From positions 1 through 64,000 of the forward strand of contig JBBRWM010000006.1 of assembly GCA_038249195.1 (NCBI GenBank): 64,000 nucleotides of DNA. The letters run 5' to 3'. Source of the DNA: JAOUEA01 sp038249195. GTDB lineage: Bacteria; Actinomycetota; UBA4738; HRBIN12. A program made the translations under genes and the position numbers. The stretch's first letter is position 1. Each line of letters starts with the position of its first letter. The notes under the pieces were generated by a model, which worked only from the letters and a program-made list of their open reading frames with translations, did not search any database and had not been told where the DNA came from. Below, one piece after another: positions 1 through 8,524 of the stretch.

Positions 1-440
1 CCCCCCGGCACGCGTACCACGGGCAGACCGGCCTCCGCGGCCTCGGCCCCGAGCTCGCCGCCCGAGGTGACCGCCACGATCCGGCATCCACGCGCGAGCG
101 CCTCGCGGAAGCACGCGAGCGTCTCGGATGTGTTCCCGGAGTAGGAGGAGATCAGCACCAGCGTGTGCGACCCCACGTAGGCCGGGAGGTCATAGCCGCG
201 GTTCACCTCGACGGGCACCCCGAGCCGGTCGCGGAACACCGCTCGCAGGACGTCGCCCGCGACCGCCGAGCCTCCCATACCGCAGACCGTCAGGACGCGA
301 ACGTCCGCTGCCTCCGGGAGCTCGAGCGAGACCGCATCGTCGTAGGCGGCGCGACAGTGCCGAGGCAACGCCGCCACCGTGCCGAGCATGTCGGCCGCGT
401 CGAGGGCACGGAGCGCCTCGACGTTGTCCAGCTGGATCAC
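1..440 (-). CDS. Bifunctional phosphoglucose/phosphomannose isomerase, SIS domain (partial, C-terminus off window)
   Basis: The visible 146 residues are the N-terminal half of a SIS-fold sugar-phosphate isomerase, which interconverts fructose-6-phosphate with glucose-6- or mannose-6-phosphate in the cytoplasm. Seen directly: GMGGSAVAGD at residues 54-63 and SSYSGNTSE at 98-106, the two phosphosugar-binding loops of the family. The GTG start overlaps the stop of the upstream Trm112-like gene by 4 nt (GTGA), so it is probably translated from the same mRNA as manB. With the phosphomannomutase it would feed mannose-1-phosphate to GDP-mannose synthesis. The 3' end lies beyond base 1. Substrate preference between glucose and mannose cannot be read from this fragment. 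Confidence 0.85.
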   Translation of the reverse strand, partial: MIQLDNVEALRALDAADMLGTVAALPRHCRAAYDDAVSLELPEAADVRVLTVCGMGGSAVAGDVLRAVFRDRLGVPVEVNRGYDLPAYVGSHTLVLISSYSGNTSETLACFREALARGCRIVAVTSGGELGAEAAEAGLPVVRVPG

Positions 441-682
441 CGGCCGCTCCCGGACCTCTTGGCTCGAGGCGCGGGCTTCCGCGCGGGTTTGCGGGCCGCC
501 GGTTTACGGGGAACCGGGGGTTTCTCGGCTTCGTCGATCAGCATGACGGGGATATCGTCGCGGACCGGGTAGCGGTACCCGCACGTCGAACACACGATCA
601 CCTGTTCGGACTCGATGTAGGTAACGGCGGCCCGATCGTTGGGGCAGACGAGGATCTCGAGCAACTCAGCGGCTACGGCCAT
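437..682 (-). CDS. Trm112/YcaR-like zinc-finger protein
   Basis: An 81-residue protein of the Trm112 (UPF0434) type. It opens with LLEILVCPND and has a second cysteine in CSTCGYRYPV, followed by DDIPVMLIDEA, the usual family ending. Relatives are small partners that activate or stabilise methyltransferases, but no methyltransferase adjoins it here. After about residue 60 there is a basic Pro/Arg/Lys tail that ordinary family members lack. It starts immediately after the manB stop (adjacent bases) and its own stop overlaps the SIS isomerase start by 4 nt, so the three look co-translated. The family call is firm; the partner is unknown. Confidence 0.75.
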   Translation of the reverse strand: MAVAAELLEILVCPNDRAAVTYIESEQVIVCSTCGYRYPVRDDIPVMLIDEAEKPPVPRKPAARKPARKPAPRAKRSGSGR

Positions 683-2026
683 CTAGCGTTCCCCCCTGAT
701 CATCGCCAACATCCAGTCGGTCCGCTCGGCCATGAGCTCCGGCGTCTTGGCCTCCACGTTGAGGCGCAGCAGCGGCTCGGTGTTGGACGGACGGACGTTG
801 CACCACCAATCGTCGAACTCTACCGTGAGCCCGTCGAGGCGGTCCTGCCGTCCGTCCGCGAGGGCGGCCGCGAGCTCCTCGATCGTGCCATGCTGGTCCT
901 CGACCGGAGAGTTGATCTCTCCCGAGTCGGCGTAGCGCAGCAGCGGGGCGATGAGCTCCGAGAGCGTCACGCCGGCAGACGACAGCTCCCCGAGCGCCAC
1001 CACCGCGGCGATCAGGCCCGAGTCCGCCCGGTAGTTGTCGCGGAAGTAGTAGTGCCCGGAGTGCTCACCGCCGAACACGGCACCCGTCTCGGCCATCACC
1101 TGTTTGATGAACGAATGCCCGACCCGCGTGCGCACCGGGATGCCGCTGTGCTCGCGGATCACCTCAGGCACCGTCCAGGAACAGATCAGGTTGTGCACGA
1201 CCTTGGCGCCCGGCTCGCGCCGGAGCATCGCCTCGGCCACGAGAGCCGTCATGGTCGACCCGCTCACGTCGTTGGCGCGCTCGTCGATCAGGAACACGCG
1301 GTCGGCGTCGCCGTCGAACGCGAGGCCGAGGTCGGCGCCGTGTTCGAGTACCGCCGCCTTGAGGTCCTTCTGGTTGGCGGGATCGAGCGGGTCCGCGGGG
1401 TGGTTGGGGAAGGTCCCGTCGAGATCGGGGAACAGGTGGAACAGGGTGAGGGGCAGACGGGCCATCACGGCGGGCACGACGAGCCCTCCCATCCCATTGG
1501 CCGTGTCCGCCACGACGGTGAGCGGGCGCATGGCCGCCACGTCCACGAACGAGAGCACGTGCTCGACGTAGGCGCCCAGCAGGTCCCGCGGGATCACGGT
1601 GCCGCGGTCGGCGGCCGCCCCGACGTCCCCAGCTGCGGCGAGCGCCCGCACCTCCCGCAGGCCCGACTCCTCTCCCACGGGCCTCGCCCCCGCCAAGCAG
1701 AACTTCATGCCGTTGTACTGCTTGGGGTTGTGGCTCGCGGTGAGCATGATCCCGGGCAGGTCCTCCGAGCCGCTCGCGAAGTACAGCAGGTCCGTGGACG
1801 CGAGCCCGAGGTCGATCACGTCGACGCCGGCGAGCGTGATGGCGTCGGCGATGGCGGCGGCAAGCTCCGGCGACGAAAGACGGCAGTCCCGCCCCAGCAC
1901 GATGGCGGGGGCTCCGCTCCACGTAGCGAACGCGGCCCCGATACGGCCAGCCGACTCGGCGTCGAGGTCGTCGGGGACCACGCCGCGAACGTCGTAGGCC
2001 TTGAAGATGCGGTCGAGGTCGAGCAT
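683..2026 (-). CDS. manB: Phosphomannomutase/phosphoglucomutase
   Basis: A 447-residue alpha-D-phosphohexomutase that converts mannose-6-phosphate to mannose-1-phosphate (or the glucose equivalents) for nucleotide-sugar synthesis. Seen: the start LDRIFKAYDVRGVVPDD, the phosphoserine loop TASHNP with catalytic Ser98, the metal-binding DGDADR loop, the sugar-specificity GGEHSGHYYF loop and the phosphate-binding RPSNTEPLLR near the C-terminus, in the canonical order. Length is normal for the family. A TAGGCT hexamer 6 nt before the ATG suggests a leaderless transcript that continues into the Trm112-like and SIS isomerase genes. In actinobacteria this gene commonly neighbours DUF3499 and whiB, as here. 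Confidence 0.93.
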   Translation of the reverse strand: MLDLDRIFKAYDVRGVVPDDLDAESAGRIGAAFATWSGAPAIVLGRDCRLSSPELAAAIADAITLAGVDVIDLGLASTDLLYFASGSEDLPGIMLTASHNPKQYNGMKFCLAGARPVGEESGLREVRALAAAGDVGAAADRGTVIPRDLLGAYVEHVLSFVDVAAMRPLTVVADTANGMGGLVVPAVMARLPLTLFHLFPDLDGTFPNHPADPLDPANQKDLKAAVLEHGADLGLAFDGDADRVFLIDERANDVSGSTMTALVAEAMLRREPGAKVVHNLICSWTVPEVIREHSGIPVRTRVGHSFIKQVMAETGAVFGGEHSGHYYFRDNYRADSGLIAAVVALGELSSAGVTLSELIAPLLRYADSGEINSPVEDQHGTIEELAAALADGRQDRLDGLTVEFDDWWCNVRPSNTEPLLRLNVEAKTPELMAERTDWMLAMIRGER

Positions 2027-2032
2027 GACCCC

Positions 2033-2038
2033 AGCCTA
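2033..2038 (-). promoter_or_regulatory. -10 element of leaderless manB promoter
   Basis: TAGGCT lies 6 nt before the manB ATG, matching the actinobacterial TANNNT -10 consensus at leaderless distance. No Shine-Dalgarno sequence is seen. Confidence 0.45.
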
Positions 2039-2111
2039 CGGAGTCGGACCGGAGGGCGTCAGGCCGGCGAAGCGAGGTTGGCGCGTGCGGGGGATCGGCG
2101 CGCGTGCGCGC

Positions 2112-2291
2112 TTACTTCTGGACGACGAGGCCGATGACGGAAGACAGCGGCACTTCTTCACCCTCGCGGAACCACCACTTGGCTTCGCAGTGATGGCACG
2201 TGGCGAACGCGAGGTCGCGGCCGCCGACGGTCATCGAGATCTTGATGAGATCGCCGACCTTGCAATCGGGGCAGGTGGGGTTGTTGGCCAT
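2112..2291 (-). CDS. Small zinc-ribbon protein
   Basis: A 59-residue protein with two CxxC knuckles (CPDC at 7-10 and CHHC at 32-35) separated by a short beta-rich segment, a minimal zinc ribbon. After the second knuckle comes AKWWFREGEEVPLSSVIGL. An open frame continues upstream of the chosen ATG but that extension is Arg/Pro-rich frame shadow with no family character. A TATAGG hexamer at about 2323-2328 could be its -10, giving a short leader containing CAGGACGA as ribosome site. It sits between manB and DUF3499 on the same strand. Function unknown. Confidence 0.6.
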   Translation of the reverse strand: MANNPTCPDCKVGDLIKISMTVGGRDLAFATCHHCEAKWWFREGEEVPLSSVIGLVVQK

Positions 2292-2481
2292 GACGCTAGT
2301 TTCGTCCTGCAACGCCGCGCGGCCTATAGCACGTGACTCCCATTTCCCCTTGGTGCTGTGGGTGGGTGTCCCGTTGGTCCTCCTAAGGGCCGCGCGCCCC
2401 CATCCGGGGGACGCACATCGTCGGCACGGCGGCGGGCCGGCGCCCGAGGGATCGGCCGAACGACGGAGGCCGTTAGGCCCC

Positions 2482-2700
2482 TCAGGCCGTGAGCGCCGGC
2501 GTCGAGGGTTCCGCGCGGACATCGATGACCGCCCAGCCCACGGGAGGGGTCATGCGGCCGACGTGTTCCCGGCATAGATCCAGCAGGTTGCGGTCGTGCT
2601 CGGCGAGGAGGTCGCCGACGATGACCTCGCGCTCGGCGTAGCGGAGCGTGATCGTGGCGAGGGGTTCGCGCGAGCATCGCATCTTGGCGCAGGTTCGCAT
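2482..2700 (-). CDS. DUF3499 family protein
   Basis: A 72-residue protein matching the actinobacterial DUF3499 pattern: MRTCAKMRCSREPLATITLRY at the start (two cysteines), then LCREHVGRMTPPVGW (Cys and His of a probable metal site). Family members are uncharacterised and are usually encoded beside manB and whiB, which is the arrangement here. A leaderless -10 (TACCCT, 7 nt before ATG) and an adjoining 16-bp palindrome indicate its own regulated promoter. A zinc- or iron-binding role is inferred only from the cysteine/histidine placement. Confidence 0.75.
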   Translation of the reverse strand: MRTCAKMRCSREPLATITLRYAEREVIVGDLLAEHDRNLLDLCREHVGRMTPPVGWAVIDVRAEPSTPALTA

Positions 2701-2707
2701 CGACGAG

Positions 2708-2713
2708 AGGGTA
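2708..2713 (-). promoter_or_regulatory. -10 element of leaderless DUF3499 promoter
   Basis: TACCCT (minus strand) lies 7 nt before the DUF3499 ATG. One base separates it from the palindrome at 2715-2730, which therefore occupies the -10/-35 spacer. Confidence 0.5.
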
Positions 2714-2714
2714 G

Positions 2715-2730
2715 ATCACATCGGTGTGAT
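2715..2730. promoter_or_regulatory. Palindromic operator candidate, ATCACA-N4-TGTGAT
   Basis: Perfect 6-bp arms ATCACA and TGTGAT with a 4-base spacer (TCGG on the plus strand), placed directly upstream of the DUF3499 -10 element. The same arms with the same spacing occur upstream of whiB at 9108-9125. The position suits a repressor or a spacer-binding regulator. The cognate protein is unknown. The arms point the opposite way to a CRP site (TGTGA-N6-TCACA). Confidence 0.5.
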
Positions 2731-2775
2731 TTCCAACCATGCGCGTTGCCGACCTGCCCGGCGCCGACGGGTGGA

Positions 2776-3858
2776 TCAGTAGGGACGGCGACCGACGATC
2801 AACACGTGCGTACCGACGGGGACCAGCGGGTACAGCCGCTCCACGTCCTCGTTGAGCATCCTGATGCAGCCGTGGGATTCGTAGTGGCCGATCGAAGGCC
2901 GTTCGCTGGGGCTCGTCCCGTGGATGCGGATCAGGCCGGGGGCCGTGATGTAGATGGCGCGGGATCCCATCGGGTTCTCGGGTCCACCGGGCACGACGAG
3001 CGGGGCCGAGGAGGCCCAGCCGTCCGGCGCGGGGTTGTACCAGGTCGGGTCCTCCGCTTTGCGGTCGACGATCCAGTCACCCGCCGGCGTGACCCAGGGG
3101 GGCTTGGCGGTGGCCACGGGGAAGGTGCGAACGACCCGGAAGCCGTCGTAGAGGTACAGCAGGTTCTGATCGACCCGCACCACCACCGTCGCGCCCAGGT
3201 TCCCGGCGGTGACCTTCGGTTTGACCGGCTTGACGGGCAGGTCCGCCAAGAGGCGGTGCTGGGCGAGGGCGGAACGCAGGATCACGGTCGACGCCTTGAC
3301 GTTCAGGTCCCGCCCGTCCCGTGGTTGAACCGCGATGACGCGGTCCCCGTCGGTGGTCATGTGCGCATCCACGGGGTCGCGCGACACCGTCTTGGCCAAC
3401 TCGGCGACGAATCCCGGCACGCCGGCCGCACCGCCGTAGTTCAGGGGGATGTCGCGATCCACGGGCGAGCCCCGGAACCGGTGCCAGAACCGCGAGAAGA
3501 CGCCCATCGATCGGTTGAGCCCGAGCGCGCGGTCGACGGCCCCGCCGATCGCGGCACGCTGCCCGAGCTGTGCGGGGGTGACGTCCCACGTCTTGCCCGC
3601 GGCCGTGATGGTCATGCCCGCCGACAGGTGGACGACCGACCCTCCCCGGACGGCCGCCACTGCCTCGCCGCGGGTCATCCCGCCCACGTCCATCCCGGCG
3701 ATGGTGACGCCGGGCAGGATCGTGTCGTCTCGCGCCTGCTCGTAGCGATACGCGGACACGGCGATCCCGCCGAACACCACGACGAGCGCGCCGGCGAGCA
3801 CACCGACGACCGCGAGGGCGCGCAGGCGGCGTTTGCGAACGTGTCGACCTTGGGCCAT
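2776..3858 (-). CDS. L,D-transpeptidase (YkuD) with N-terminal membrane anchor
   Basis: A 360-residue peptidoglycan cross-linking enzyme acting outside the membrane, making 3-3 links between stem peptides. Order: basic N-terminus (RHVRKRRLR), one transmembrane anchor (about 12-35), a VTIAGMDVGGMTRGEAV segment typical of the peptidoglycan-binding YoaR-like domain repeated before the enzyme, then the YkuD domain ending in HGTSPSERPSIGHYESHGC with SHGC at 328-331 and nucleophile Cys331, and a final RMLNEDVERLYPLVPVGT stretch. The ATG at 3858 is preceded by AAAGAG at ribosome-site distance; a GTG at 3900 would add 14 residues before the anchor. The domain pair is that of ErfK/YbiS relatives. Confidence 0.88.
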   Translation of the reverse strand: MAQGRHVRKRRLRALAVVGVLAGALVVVFGGIAVSAYRYEQARDDTILPGVTIAGMDVGGMTRGEAVAAVRGGSVVHLSAGMTITAAGKTWDVTPAQLGQRAAIGGAVDRALGLNRSMGVFSRFWHRFRGSPVDRDIPLNYGGAAGVPGFVAELAKTVSRDPVDAHMTTDGDRVIAVQPRDGRDLNVKASTVILRSALAQHRLLADLPVKPVKPKVTAGNLGATVVVRVDQNLLYLYDGFRVVRTFPVATAKPPWVTPAGDWIVDRKAEDPTWYNPAPDGWASSAPLVVPGGPENPMGSRAIYITAPGLIRIHGTSPSERPSIGHYESHGCIRMLNEDVERLYPLVPVGTHVLIVGRRPY

Positions 3859-3986
3859 TGGGCTCTTTCGGATCGCGGCGGATGGGCGGGCGATGGGCAC
3901 GCTACGACGAGCGAGCCCCGCAATGATACGTCATGGGCGTGGCGGGACCAGTCGGCCGGACGGGGCGCACCCAGGCCCCGCCATCC

Positions 3987-5360
3987 CTACGGAACCGACG
4001 GTACGACGACGCCCATCGCGATGGCGTAGTCGGCGACGCCCTTGCCGCCCAGCGAGGTGGACGCGCCGAGCGCCACCACCCCTCCCTCGGCCGCCGTGAC
4101 CGCCACGCTCGCCGTAGGCGCGGAGGCGAGGAACCCCGCCGGTGCGCCGACGGCCGATGCAGCGGGGATCGTGATCGTGACGTCTGGTGCGGGCGTGGCG
4201 CCGTCGGCGCCCAGCAGGTGCAGCGTCACCTCCACGGGAACGCTCCCGGGGTTCATCACCACCAGGCCGGGACGGGATGGCTCCCCGGCCACGGTCGGCG
4301 TGAGCACCCAGGCCGAGGACGGCGATGGTGCCCCCGAGGTCGCGCCGGGGTCGTTGCCCGGCCCCGAGGCCCGCAGCGCCGTGACGAGGGGGGTCTCGTC
4401 CTGCGAGAGCACGCTCGCCACGGACGGTCCGCTCGTGACCAAGGGGTAGACCTTCGCGGTCTGCGGGTCCTGTGAGGTCCCGACGATGCCCGCCAACGGC
4501 TTGGGACCACTGCGGGAGTAGAGGGTGCCGCCGAGGGTGGCGGCGCGGCCTCCCGGCACGGTGAGGGCGAGTTGCGCCTGCCGGACCCCTCCGCCGACGG
4601 GCAGGTAGCTCGCCAGGCCGGTATCGGGGCGTCCGAGCGAGCTCCGCACCCCGCCCCGGGCGTTGATGCCGACCGACGCCACGGCGACCCGGCCGGAGGA
4701 TGCATCGATCTCTGCCGTGAGGGCCTCCTCGCCGGGGGCTTTGTCATTCAAGCGCAGGGACACACTGTGGTGAGGCTTCAGCGTGAGATCGGACCAGGCC
4801 GAGTCTCGGATCGGCGCTCGCCCGGCGGTGAGCAGGACCACGTCGAACACGGCGTCGGTGCCGAAGGGGTTCATGATCACCAGGTCGGCCACCTGGCCTT
4901 GCTGGGTCGTGTTGTCCGCCGCGTACCAGGTGCGCGATGCCTCGGGCGCACAGGGCTCGGCGGCCGCGCCGAACGCACCCTCGCCGCCGTGGGTAAGCCA
5001 ACCCGCGGCCACCCACCCCCCGAAGAACTCCACGAACGTCGCGGAGGAGGGGGCGGCGGCGCGCACCGGTTGGGCCACCTCGCCCCCGGCAGGCACCGTC
5101 ACGGAGACCGGAGCCTCCGCACCATCGGAGGACAACGAGGTGAGGCGAGCCGTGACATCGCTTGCGCCGGGGTTGGCCAGGTAGATCGTCGCCTCCCAGG
5201 ACTTGCCACCGCCGTGCGGGCAGAGCCAGCCGCCCGAGGGCGCCGTGCCCCCCGCGGCCGGAGCGGGCGCCTTCGGCCCCACGCGGGTGAACAGGATGCC
5301 CGTCGTCACGGCCGCCAAGGCGACCAGCACGGCGAGGAATCCCTGCCCGCGAGCCCTCAC
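3987..5360 (-). CDS. DUF5719 family secreted/membrane-anchored protein
   Basis: A 457-residue protein with one N-terminal membrane segment (FLAVLVALAAVTTGILF) followed by an extracellular beta-rich Ala/Gly/Val region of repeated Ig-like character (for example YLANPGASDVTARLTSLSSD and VMNPGSVPVEVTLHLLGADG). This is the pattern of DUF5719 proteins, which in actinobacteria tend to be encoded directly after a large membrane glycosyltransferase. The same is true here: its GTG start overlaps the GT stop by 4 nt (GTGA), so the two are translationally coupled. The reading frame stays open further upstream inside the GT gene, but that extension is shadow. A role in cell-surface glycan assembly is inferred from context only. 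Confidence 0.7.
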   Translation of the reverse strand: MRARGQGFLAVLVALAAVTTGILFTRVGPKAPAPAAGGTAPSGGWLCPHGGGKSWEATIYLANPGASDVTARLTSLSSDGAEAPVSVTVPAGGEVAQPVRAAAPSSATFVEFFGGWVAAGWLTHGGEGAFGAAAEPCAPEASRTWYAADNTTQQGQVADLVIMNPFGTDAVFDVVLLTAGRAPIRDSAWSDLTLKPHHSVSLRLNDKAPGEEALTAEIDASSGRVAVASVGINARGGVRSSLGRPDTGLASYLPVGGGVRQAQLALTVPGGRAATLGGTLYSRSGPKPLAGIVGTSQDPQTAKVYPLVTSGPSVASVLSQDETPLVTALRASGPGNDPGATSGAPSPSSAWVLTPTVAGEPSRPGLVVMNPGSVPVEVTLHLLGADGATPAPDVTITIPAASAVGAPAGFLASAPTASVAVTAAEGGVVALGASTSLGGKGVADYAIAMGVVVPSVP

Positions 5361-8300
5361 CGACTCACCGGCTTCCTCGTGATCCACAAGGCGACGACCC
5401 AGAACAGCCCGAGCGCGATGGTCTCGATCGTGCGCGGTAGCTGCGCGCCGTATCGCACGTCCGCGGGACCGTTGGTCCGCGTGAACGCGGTCGCCCACCC
5501 GAACGAGCGCTGCGGATCGGCCGAGGACCCCTCGATGCCCCAGGATGCGTCGAACTCGGAGGCGAGCGCGATGAGCCCGTCGCTCGCCGGTCCGTCCCAG
5601 CCGCCCTCGACCGCCTTCATGGCCGACGCCTCGACGGGCCCAACGGCCGCCGTGGCCGCGGGCGAACCGGCCAAGATCATCCGCACCTGGGCGGGGGTGG
5701 CACCCACCACGGCCGCCGGTGGCAGCTGCGTCGCGTTCCGGTAGATGGAGAGCCCGGCGGCCGGTACCAGGTCCAGATCCAGCTGCGCATCGAGTCGTCC
5801 GGCGACGGCGCTCGGCAATTGCCCATCGGCGGCCACGATGAAGCGCACACCGAACGGAGCCAGCAACGCGCCCGCGTGGCGACTCGTCCCGGAGATGACC
5901 TCGTCGAGCACCTCCGCCAAGGAATCGGGCCCCGGTCCCGCGAGCGGCCGTCCCGTGTCGAGGGCGGTGACCCCCGAGCGGTCGGTGAGGGAGAACCGCA
6001 ACGTGTCATCTTCCGCGGGCGCGAGGGCCTGGGGGTCGCCGCCGGGCGCCGGGAACGGCTGCCCGTCGTCCGCGCCCACCCACAACACGCGGAAGTCCCC
6101 CTTCGCATGCCCCTCGACCACGGCCCAGGCGGCGGGGATCTGCTGAGGGCCGCCTACCGCCCAGCCGCCGGCCATCGCCGAGGCGGCCTGGAGCGACAAC
6201 CCCACGCCCATGGTCACGCCCAGCACCACGGTGCCGATCTGGCGCAGGCCGAACGACTCGCGACCGAGGCCCGTCGCGACGGAGGCGAGCCCGTACGCCA
6301 ACACCATCGTCTCGCCCACCGCGGCGACAGCGCCGAAGGCAAGCGGGTTCGAAAGGACCCGTGGGAGATAGCCGGCCGCCGACAGCCACGACAGCGCGAG
6401 TCCGAACAGCGCGATCAGCATGGCGCGCAGGGCTTTGCTACGGAACGCGGGCCCGACGAGCGCGAACGCGATCAGCGCGGCGAGCGGAAGGAAGGCGGCG
6501 ATCACCCAGGTGCCGGGTCCGGGCCCGAACGCCAGTCGGGCGAGATCCGCCACGTCGGTGGTCCCTACGTAGGACGTGAACGCCGCGCCGCCGTCGGCGA
6601 CGAGCGTGGGCACGAACGGCAACAAGAGGACCGCCGCGAGCGCCAGGGCCTCCCCCGTGAAGATGAGCCCGCGCACGCGGTCGCGCGCCGTCAGGAGCTG
6701 CGCGAGGACGACGACGAACAGCGCGAGCAGAGCGCCAGGCAAGAACGCGATCATCACGGCGAACGTGACCGCGACGCCGGCGACGAATCGAAAGCGTCCG
6801 TCCGACCGCTCGTCGGGGGCGAACGCCACCTCGAGCCGCTCCACCGCCGCGGGCAGGACCGCAAGCGCGAGCAAGAGGTCGATGCGGCCCTCGGAGTAGG
6901 ACCACAGCATGAGCGCGGAGGCCACATACGCCCCCGCCGCGAGCACGGAAGGGCCCGGTCGTTGGGTGAGCCGTGCGCACGCCCGATACATCAAGACGGC
7001 CGCCAGGACCGGCGCTCCAACGAGCAAGACCTTCTGGGCCAACGAGGTGCTCGCAACGAGGAGCGCCGAGAGTCCCCCCATGACGGCGAGCGCGGGACTC
7101 GCGGCGAGCGACCCGCCCAGCGGGGTGGTCCTGAACGCCGAGTCGAGCTCTTGGAAGAAGCCGGATGCCTTCGCCGGGAAGGAGGGCAGGACGCCGCCCG
7201 CGAGGACGCCCGGGCCGAGCAACCCTCTGATCGCGACCGCCCCCACGACGAGCCCGACGAACGACCCCACGATCACCGGGTGCGAACCGACCAGCGACGC
7301 GCGGTCGCGCAGTCGCCTCGTCACCGGTCGGCCTTCGTCCCCTTCTTCGATCTGCCGCTGCTCCTCCAAGATCCGCTCGGCGGTCTGGAACCACCGCGGG
7401 AGGCGAAGGCCGGCCGACTCCATGAACCGTCGGAGCCTGCGATCCTTGATCCTTCGCACCCTCTGCACCCTGCGGCGCCGCCCGAGGGTGCCGGGCAGAT
7501 GCGCGATGTTCCAGCCCCAGGCCGCGAGCAGGTCGTAGGCCTCCTCGAACCGACGTGCCAACGTGAGGAAGGCAAGGCGAACGAGGCCGAGCGCGAGCGA
7601 CAACGGGACCACCCACAGCAGACTCGGCAGCGAGTAGTTCTTCAGGACCGTCGCGATAGCGGCTCGGTCCTCCTGATACCTGGGGCCGCGGCGCGTGCCG
7701 ACGGCCGGGTCGCCCACGCTCGACGTGCCGCGGTGGCGCACACGCGCGAGCGGGGTCATGAGGACCCGGTACCCCGCGATGCGAGCGCGCCAGCACAGAT
7801 CGAGCTCCGCCTGGGGCCCGCTCATGCGGTCGTCGAACAGTCCGACGCGCTGCCACGCCTCGCGCGCGAACAACATGGCGGCCGACGATACGCTCAGGAC
7901 CTCCAGCACTCGATCGAACTGCCCCTGGTCGATCTCGCCCGCCTGCAGCGGGGAGTAGGCGTGACCGAAGCGATCGGCGGAGCTGCCCACGCCGCGAAGC
8001 TGCCGCGGATCGTCCCAGTCCACGACCTTGGCCCCCACGATCCCCACGCCGTCCACACCCGGTATGGCCGTTGCCTCGACCAGGCGGGCGACGCCGTCGG
8101 GGTCGAGCGCCGCGTCATCGTGCAAGACCAGGATGTGATCGGCATCGGCCGCGACCGGGACGTCGAGCGCGGCGGCGAGGGCGGCGGCCATGTCCGCGTC
8201 GCCCGGCAGCGCGATCACCCGGCCCTCCCCCAGCGCCTGGGCCAAGAGTTCACCCGATCCGTCGGTCGAACCGTTGTCCACGGCCATGATCGCCAGCCTC

Positions 8301-8425
8301 GGGTACGTCTGAGCGGCGAGGGCGGAGAGGCTTTCGCGGAGCCGGTCCGCGGCGTCGCGCACGATCAGGACGACGAGGACGGATGGCGCCCGCTCGGCGG
8401 CGGATTGCGTGGAAGGTTGGGTCAT
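5357..8425 (-). CDS. Giant membrane glycosyltransferase, GT2 domain plus multi-spanning C-terminal region
   Basis: A 1022-residue protein. Residues 1 to about 270 are a GT-A family 2 domain: VLVVLIVRDAADRLRESL, the nucleotide-binding AVDNGSTDGSGE, the acidic HDDAALDPDG in the DxD position, and SGPQAELDLCWRARIAGY as the acceptor-site ED-like motif. Two basic/coiled stretches (QRVRRIKDRRLRRF) precede some ten hydrophobic segments between about 395 and 800, then a soluble C-terminal domain and a last membrane helix. Family knowledge suggests transfer of a sugar to a lipid-linked acceptor at the membrane. ATG at 8425 is chosen because CAGGACG sits upstream; the frame is open for 17 more codons. 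Coupled to the DUF5719 gene. Confidence 0.8.
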   Translation of the reverse strand: MTQPSTQSAAERAPSVLVVLIVRDAADRLRESLSALAAQTYPRLAIMAVDNGSTDGSGELLAQALGEGRVIALPGDADMAAALAAALDVPVAADADHILVLHDDAALDPDGVARLVEATAIPGVDGVGIVGAKVVDWDDPRQLRGVGSSADRFGHAYSPLQAGEIDQGQFDRVLEVLSVSSAAMLFAREAWQRVGLFDDRMSGPQAELDLCWRARIAGYRVLMTPLARVRHRGTSSVGDPAVGTRRGPRYQEDRAAIATVLKNYSLPSLLWVVPLSLALGLVRLAFLTLARRFEEAYDLLAAWGWNIAHLPGTLGRRRRVQRVRRIKDRRLRRFMESAGLRLPRWFQTAERILEEQRQIEEGDEGRPVTRRLRDRASLVGSHPVIVGSFVGLVVGAVAIRGLLGPGVLAGGVLPSFPAKASGFFQELDSAFRTTPLGGSLAASPALAVMGGLSALLVASTSLAQKVLLVGAPVLAAVLMYRACARLTQRPGPSVLAAGAYVASALMLWSYSEGRIDLLLALAVLPAAVERLEVAFAPDERSDGRFRFVAGVAVTFAVMIAFLPGALLALFVVVLAQLLTARDRVRGLIFTGEALALAAVLLLPFVPTLVADGGAAFTSYVGTTDVADLARLAFGPGPGTWVIAAFLPLAALIAFALVGPAFRSKALRAMLIALFGLALSWLSAAGYLPRVLSNPLAFGAVAAVGETMVLAYGLASVATGLGRESFGLRQIGTVVLGVTMGVGLSLQAASAMAGGWAVGGPQQIPAAWAVVEGHAKGDFRVLWVGADDGQPFPAPGGDPQALAPAEDDTLRFSLTDRSGVTALDTGRPLAGPGPDSLAEVLDEVISGTSRHAGALLAPFGVRFIVAADGQLPSAVAGRLDAQLDLDLVPAAGLSIYRNATQLPPAAVVGATPAQVRMILAGSPAATAAVGPVEASAMKAVEGGWDGPASDGLIALASEFDASWGIEGSSADPQRSFGWATAFTRTNGPADVRYGAQLPRTIETIALGLFWVVALWITRKPVSR

Positions 8426-8480
8426 GCGAGGCGCGTCCTGCGCGGCGCCGAGGCTAGCACGCGGTCGACCCCGCACAGCG

Positions 8481-8505
8481 GAAGGGGGGCGTTTCGCCCC
8501 CCTTC
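8481..8505 (-). terminator. Strong hairpin terminator after the basic-protein gene
   Basis: A perfect 11-bp stem (GAAGGGGGGCG paired with CGCCCCCCTTC) around a TTT loop, 20 bases past the stop of the H1-like gene and before the GT2 gene. There is no long U tract, as is common in high-GC actinobacteria. Confidence 0.65.
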
Positions 8506-8524
8506 GGATCGCCGACGTGCGAAC

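Noticed and set aside
128..2137. 669-residue plus-strand frame over the manB region
   Set aside because: Antisense to the SIS isomerase, Trm112-like and manB genes, all of which carry clear family motifs.
2292..2481. Small RNA or tRNA in the gap between the zinc-ribbon and DUF3499 genes
   Set aside because: A CCCCC-ATCC-GGGGG hairpin near 2396-2410 is visible but there is no cloverleaf, promoter or conserved loop. I see nothing else in this 190-base gap, the longest in the window.
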